From: Muricea muricata | Taxonomy: Eukaryota; Cnidaria; Anthozoa; Malacalcyonacea; Plexauridae | Assembly: GCA_963855995.1 (NCBI GenBank) | Contig: OY979716.1 | Span: 123,256,237-123,320,236, forward strand | Length of the DNA stretch: 64,000 nucleotides | Direction: 5' to 3' | In this document: one piece after another, positions 58,548 through 64,000 of the stretch | How positions within the stretch are numbered: position 1 is the first letter of the stretch | How the letters are laid out: each line of letters begins with the position of its first letter | The notes under the pieces: model-generated | The model's database searches: none | Told to the model about the DNA's origin: nothing | The model's input: the letters and a program-made list of their open reading frames with translations, nothing else | Made by a program: the position numbers and the translations under genes

Positions 58548-61500
58548 TTTGATTTATTCACAAAAACAAAGAGATCTAAAAATAATGCAAATATGTTACC
58601 GATTAAGTATTTTTTGAAGACTTATTGGTCATTAGTGGATTAATTTATAGTAATGTAAAAAGCCCTGACGCAATACGTTCTATTTACACCAAAGCGAGGC
58701 GTACTGGTATAAGGACAATACAGCTAGGTGGGTTTCACTCAATACTTATACATAGCGAAACGCTTGGAGGTCAACTTTACGCATATCGCCGCTTTTTGTC
58801 TTCTCATGGAAGCGAGAAAATTTCGTTAAATTGCATATACTTTCAACCAAACATGAGCTCAATACCTATAATGAATACTTAACTCGATCCGTTGACTGTT
58901 TTCTATTTGGACTGAAAATCTTGTCCAAAAGCAAAACTCATTATATGGGTCATTAGCCGCTTTGAGCATTTTTTTTCATGCTATTAAAATCATTCCATTG
59001 TTACCATAACAACGCAAACGGTTACGCTGACATTGCGCTGAAGTTTGTTTTATTATCGGACTTCATTTAAGATTTATATCCAGATTCTATAAAATTGAAA
59101 AGCCAGATGTATCTGGGATTTGAATTTATATGCACTCATTTTACACAATTTATTATATTCTAGTTTCTTGTCATATTATTGATCATTTAATGAGATAATA
59201 ATCAAGATAATTTTCGCAAAGACTTGTCAGTTTTTAATCCGTTTGCCGACGCTGACAGAATCCAAATCGGTGACTAACTGCAAAAGTTAGTTTTGTACAC
59301 ATGCCAGAGCGATCAATTTTTGCCGTAAATGTTTTTCGCGTCAGCACATAAAAATATTGCTCGGCTACTTTTCATCAGCAGCAAACGTGCACGTTTACAA
59401 TGTGCTATTTTGCATAAGCCATAAATGGTCAATTCCTTAACAATTAATTACTTATTCAAAACAGGATATTTCGGCAATTGGACACTAAACTCTCTAAATA
59501 AATTCTACCGATTCTTCCCTAAGTCATAAACCTTCAAATAACTCAATTTCGTTCAGATTTTGCAAGTATATTGCGGTTTAAATTGCATGTACTTGACATA
59601 AGAAAAATGTATTTTCCCAGGTTAACGCCCTGGTGTTGGTTTTTGTAGTCAGTTGTTTGGCTTGAACAGCCGTAAGTCAAATTTAGATTACACTCTCATT
59701 CATCTTGTGAATGACTGGACATAAATTTTCAACACGAAATATGTAGTTGTATACATAAGTGTTTTTCTCGGATAGAAAAACTTCATTTTGGTTGTTCATT
59801 TGATGCATAGAATCACTTAATATTCTGGACTAATCTATCGTTTAAGCTAAAAGGGCTACGAACAACCGATCCTTGGAAATTACGTTTAGCAACATAATAC
59901 ATGGTATTTTGTGCAGGTCACATCTTTAATTATTCTATCGCCAGAGCAATATATAAGTTTAAAAATGACACTATTTCTTCGTTGTAGGTTACTTTTTCTG
60001 TTACTATGAAAACAATAATTCACAAACTTAAATTTTTTTCACCCTTACTCCGTACTGCATTTCAATATCATTTGAAAAATCAAAACTTTTTTGCCTATAA
60101 AGCTAAAATCATATTTCCACCCTGTAAATGTAGGGTTGAACAGCAACTGGATAACGCTCTATTGCAATTGCACTCTAAAATTAGAACAAGTTATAAGTTG
60201 TAGTAAAACTAATGGTCAAATTCTGTGATAGTTTGCACAAGTTTAATTTCATGTTCATTTGCGATGACATAATTGCTAAGAGCAAAATATATTCACTTAC
60301 CAGCAATTACTCTGCTCTTGAAAGATGATTCTCTCCAAGTTACAGCTCTTGCAATGATCAAATCCAAGGTTCTTCTCTTTTTTATACCATTAATCAGTGC
60401 GGTTTACAAAAAAAAGATTTATATTTTTCTTATGCAATTAGTGCTGAAGGGAGATAAACTTACACAATAGCTAGGTTCCACAACACTGAGCGTTTTGAAA
60501 TTTGTCGCCAAATTACTCACTGATTACTCTTACCGCTAAGTCTTTGACGCAAATAATGCTCATAATTATTTTCTTTTTTAATACAAAGAGTTACAAAAGC
60601 CGTTTCGGCACAGTTAGTTTATTTTTATTCTGAACGCCACGTCACTGGGAATGACTAGCAAACATCAAAAACTCGGGTGCACACTTTCTGACTGCATGGT
60701 ATATTTGGACTGAAAATGGTCGGATATTATTCCCTTTAAAGATTTGTTGTTTTTCTAAATTATAATTTGGTGCATGCATGCAAACAAAAATGTGAATCTG
60801 GGCAATATAATAAGTGAGGTACTTAAAGTGCATACAATGTGTAAAAAGGGTTATAAACATATATGCACTCCATGATTTTTCCTCTTTATCAAAAGTTTTA
60901 CTAAAATTTGTTTCAATTATAGCACTACTGGCCATGCAGCACGTTCTATTTGCTATCTGAAGTTTCATGCTGAACAGCTTGTTGAAGAACTGTAGGATAC
61001 AAAACAAGAGGCTTGGCGGTATTAAATAATTTTCGCCAGCATATATATTTTGGTCTTTTGTGTTCATGCATCATGATTCTAGAATTAACCATACACGGTT
61101 GTTGCTGCAGTCTGTTTTATACTGGATGGAGTAGGCAATACACGAACCAGATAAAGATGATGTGGCAAAAGTGAGAGACGCTACATTTCTTTAAATCAAC
61201 CATGTAGTCAACTGAGTTTTAAATTGCTACGGCCAGTTGTTTAATTGCTTCACAATCATGGATGTGTTGAATAAAGTTACTGCGGCTCACAAAACGCTAC
61301 GTTTCGAGCAGTTGAGCTTCACACTGTGGCAGCATTCATGCGATAACATAATTTTCTAAGTGAACAGCAGTAACAGAAGTCATATCTTGTAAGGTCTTTT
61401 TGCAGCAGTATATTGTTTTCATTTCTCAAAAACAACACAAAACTAAGTGCTTGACGCCCATAACATCTAATTACATTTTATATCAAATAATCATGGAGGG

Positions 61501-63379
61501 GATTATAGTGAATTAACATGCACGTAATGACTTGAAAAAAGGCAATAAAAGTGCAATCATATCCTTTTTTATCGCTGCAACAAGATATACCGTTGTTTTT
61601 GTAAAAGGGTAATATATGCAATAAAATGGGCACCGCATAATAATTATTGTGAATATTAATTTGAAGGCAAATTTTCTCGATGAGGTACTTGACCTGCAGT
61701 ATCATAATTGCTATTATAAGGGGGTTATAAATGGAACTTATATTCCGAGCTCTAACTGCTCATGCAAATATTTACCACTGAGGGAAAGCAAATCTGAAGT
61801 CCGTTTTCCTATGGGGTTTGAGTTCTTTTCAGACCACCACAAGTGTTTCTATATAAAGCTATAACTGTACAAACTGAGAAACTTATAGGGAACAACAGCC
61901 GCAAATTCTAGTACGGCTTCGGGTTTGGCGTTTTCCCTACAATATTTGCGAGTACAAACTTTCCGTCGTGTTTTTGTTTGCTACATCTAATTTATGACGA
62001 AGCTAGGCTTAGTCGCGCGCACCAAGCCTCAATCGCAGGCAACTCAATGGCAATAAACCTTTTTTTCAATACGGTTTGGCTTTGGGTGAGTATTATAGAG
62101 AGCATGGAGATTGGGGCAAGTTAAATGGGGGCAGGGTTGAGGAGGGGCGGTGTTTTTCATTCTCTATAGTTCCTTCTAATCCCTTTCTATCCCTTCGTGC
62201 ACATCAAAATATCGAGTTTTGCTTGGAATTTCGCTCACGCAGAGTTGTACAATTATTTTTTACTAGTTAATTGGAAAATAGCATGTGGTATTCTTGCCAG
62301 ATTTCAATGCCGCAGCTAATTCTAAATATATTCCTAAAAATCTTGAAAATAACAACGGAAACAATTAACGTCCTGTGGTGGGTTTCATTAGGCGTTTTTT
62401 CCAAGTAAATTGAGTGGAGGTTCAACTTCAAATGTATTGACGTTCATGCTGGACGGGAGTGAGCAAATGCTACGAAATTGCACGCATTTGCGACCAAGCA
62501 CAACACCACCACATGCAGTAGACAATTAAATCATTTCAATGATTCTGTCATCATTTAGAGTTGATCCCACTCAAATATATGGCGTCATATGAAACCCAAG
62601 AATACTTCTCGTTATTTAAACTCTGAAGTTTTTCGTATCGTTTTGGTATCTTTCACTTTTTTGTCAGAAACATGAGCTATAGTACCGCACATCTCTCGAT
62701 GACATAACCATTATTTCTATAATTGTTTTGTTTACAATAAATTTCAATTTAAATTAGCTGTATGTGACACGAAACTTTTAAAGTGTCCACATATTAACGA
62801 AATTTTTGTTTAGCGTTATGTTTATTGCATTGTAAAGATGAAAATATACTAACCTCTTTGGTAGAAGCTTCGTAAGTCTCATCTTTCTCGAGATATTTAA
62901 CTTAATTATTCGTGACATCTTTTGACATCTTCTGACATCGACCACACTGCATTCTTAATTCATAGCGTATTACAATAAAAATCTGAGACGAAAAAGACAG
63001 TGCTGTCTGATTAATCATTATGTCACATTAAGTTGTGTTATTTGCATATTAAATAAAGTTAATTAGTATAATTTTAAAAGTAAAAAATGGCTGAGAAAAT
63101 TTTTGATTGGCTGACTGACTAGTAAACCCGAAACATCATTTACTGTCCAAGCTAGTAAAAATGCATTTAAATGGCCGCCAATGAAAGACAGGGCAAAAGC
63201 AAGACATTTTTGATGTTCTATACTTTTAACGAAAACAAAAGAAGCTAAAAAGGAAAATATATTCCAACAAAGTGCAAATACAACAACAAATTTGATGCTC
63301 AGCCTTTTTAAGGTGAAAAATCGTCGACAGCTAATTTATTAAATCTTTTTTTCACGATTTTTAAACCAAAAACAATTAA
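58548..63379. other. Upstream intergenic sequence, no gene seen
   Basis: AT-rich sequence before the peroxidase start; it should contain the promoter, but no core motif is convincing. Short frames (58,625-58,882; 60,642-61,067; 62,076-62,270) lack domains, composition bias or splice context and are treated as chance. No long repeats match the rest of the window. Confidence 0.4.
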
Positions 63380-63820
63380 GGTAGCTTGACACAGTTTTTT
63401 AAAAATCATTTGCCTTTATGCAGTTCGACAGTTTTAATTTTTGTGTTTTATTATATAATTTACTGTTTCCCGAAGTACATATAGAAGCTTTTATGCATTT
63501 TAAGGAATTTTGCTATAACAACATACGCGTTTGCGTTTGGACAAAGATTGGCCTAACAGAAATTTTTTAGTTTAGCTTATTTTGCCAAAATAATGCATAA
63601 ATATATCTGATATACGCAATAATAATATTTCATTTTTCACCAATTTTTATACACAAGTGTTGCTATAGCAAGCAAGTATGAGTCACAAAAATTTTCATAA
63701 AGTGAACCCGACATATTGAAAAATATAAAGACTTAAACAGGTTTCTCCTTAATGCAAAAAATACGAAAATTGAAGGTGTCGAACTTAGAAGTGCCATTTT
63801 TGTCACTGTATCAAGTCACC
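63380..63820. mobile_element. MITE with TTAA target duplication
   Basis: Inverted ends GGTAGCTTGACACAGT and ACTGTATCAAGTCACC (441 bp), flanked by TTAA at 63,376-63,379 and 63,821-63,824. TTAA targets occur in the piggyBac and Kolobok groups; which one applies is not decided. No transposase frame. The last 176 bases of the window show nothing further. Confidence 0.7.
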
Positions 63821-64000
63821 TTAAAAAAGGGATTAAGAAATGCTATTGATTTTTATGGTGAAAACAGCGTTTTAAAATTGTCATTTTTTCTCCTTCCAGT
63901 TATCAATGGCAACCTTCAATTTGGCTTCATTCAGCAAGCGCGTATTGATGCATGGCAGAGAAGAGCACGCTGTTTTTCAGACAAACGCACGCTATTTTTC

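Noticed and set aside
58625..58882. 85-codon frame just upstream of the peroxidase start
   Set aside because: No domain or signal; opposite strand to the gene and close to its presumed promoter.
60642..61067. 141-codon minus-strand frame
   Set aside because: No recognisable motif, no splice context and no repeat copy; consistent with chance in AT-rich DNA.

Overview
The window looks like nuclear DNA of an early-branching marine animal, most likely a cnidarian (an inference). The reasons are spliced genes with GT-AG introns, AT-rich sequence, a dense mix of LTR, BEL/Pao, LINE and Penelope-like retroelements with palindromic MITEs, and a secreted animal peroxidase gene with cadherin-like, tectonin and VCBS modules. 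I see no bacterial operons, rRNA, tRNA or CRISPR.

Region 1 (1-43,655) is accessory DNA. Its skeleton is a unit of about 9.6 kb present in direct tandem: copy 1 runs about 1-9,840, copy 2 about 9,846-42,850, and a truncated third copy ends near 43,655. Copy 2 is swollen to 33 kb by nested insertions. Each unit carries minus-strand copies of a small cysteine-rich, possibly membrane-anchored reading frame and a 1.3-kb foldback element whose arms are studded with ATAACTCTCC motifs. Comparing the copies gives empty sites, so many insertions can be bounded exactly: a frameshifted CR1/L2-like LINE (about 2,005-5,070), a MULE-like MITE with a 9-bp TSD (5,640-6,285), a Penelope-like fragment split by a Ty3/Gypsy element (11,210-17,836) that is itself split by a 1.2-kb element, an intact BEL/Pao element with apparently identical LTRs (20,369-26,197), several near-perfect palindromic MITEs with 7-bp TSDs, a 5.6-kb inverted pair of Penelope-like elements (about 32,847-38,475) with a solo-LTR candidate inside, and a PIF/Harbinger-like MITE.

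Region 2 (43,656-58,547) holds one host gene on the minus strand, which I could follow exon by exon with splice phases. It encodes a signal peptide, a cadherin-like domain, a helical propeptide, and an animal haem peroxidase whose catalytic domain is interrupted in frame by three exons encoding six tectonin repeats. After these come the rest of the peroxidase, a Cys-rich linker and seven VCBS/FG-GAP DxNxDG repeats. The predicted product is about 1,476 residues. Both joins of the tectonin cassette to the peroxidase are phase 1, so it could be skipped without frame loss. I consider this gene the most interesting object in the window. Its introns contain several MITEs and a palindromic Penelope-like 3' fragment.

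Region 3 (58,548-64,000) is upstream of that gene: AT-rich, without a supportable gene, with one TTAA-flanked MITE at 63,380-63,820.
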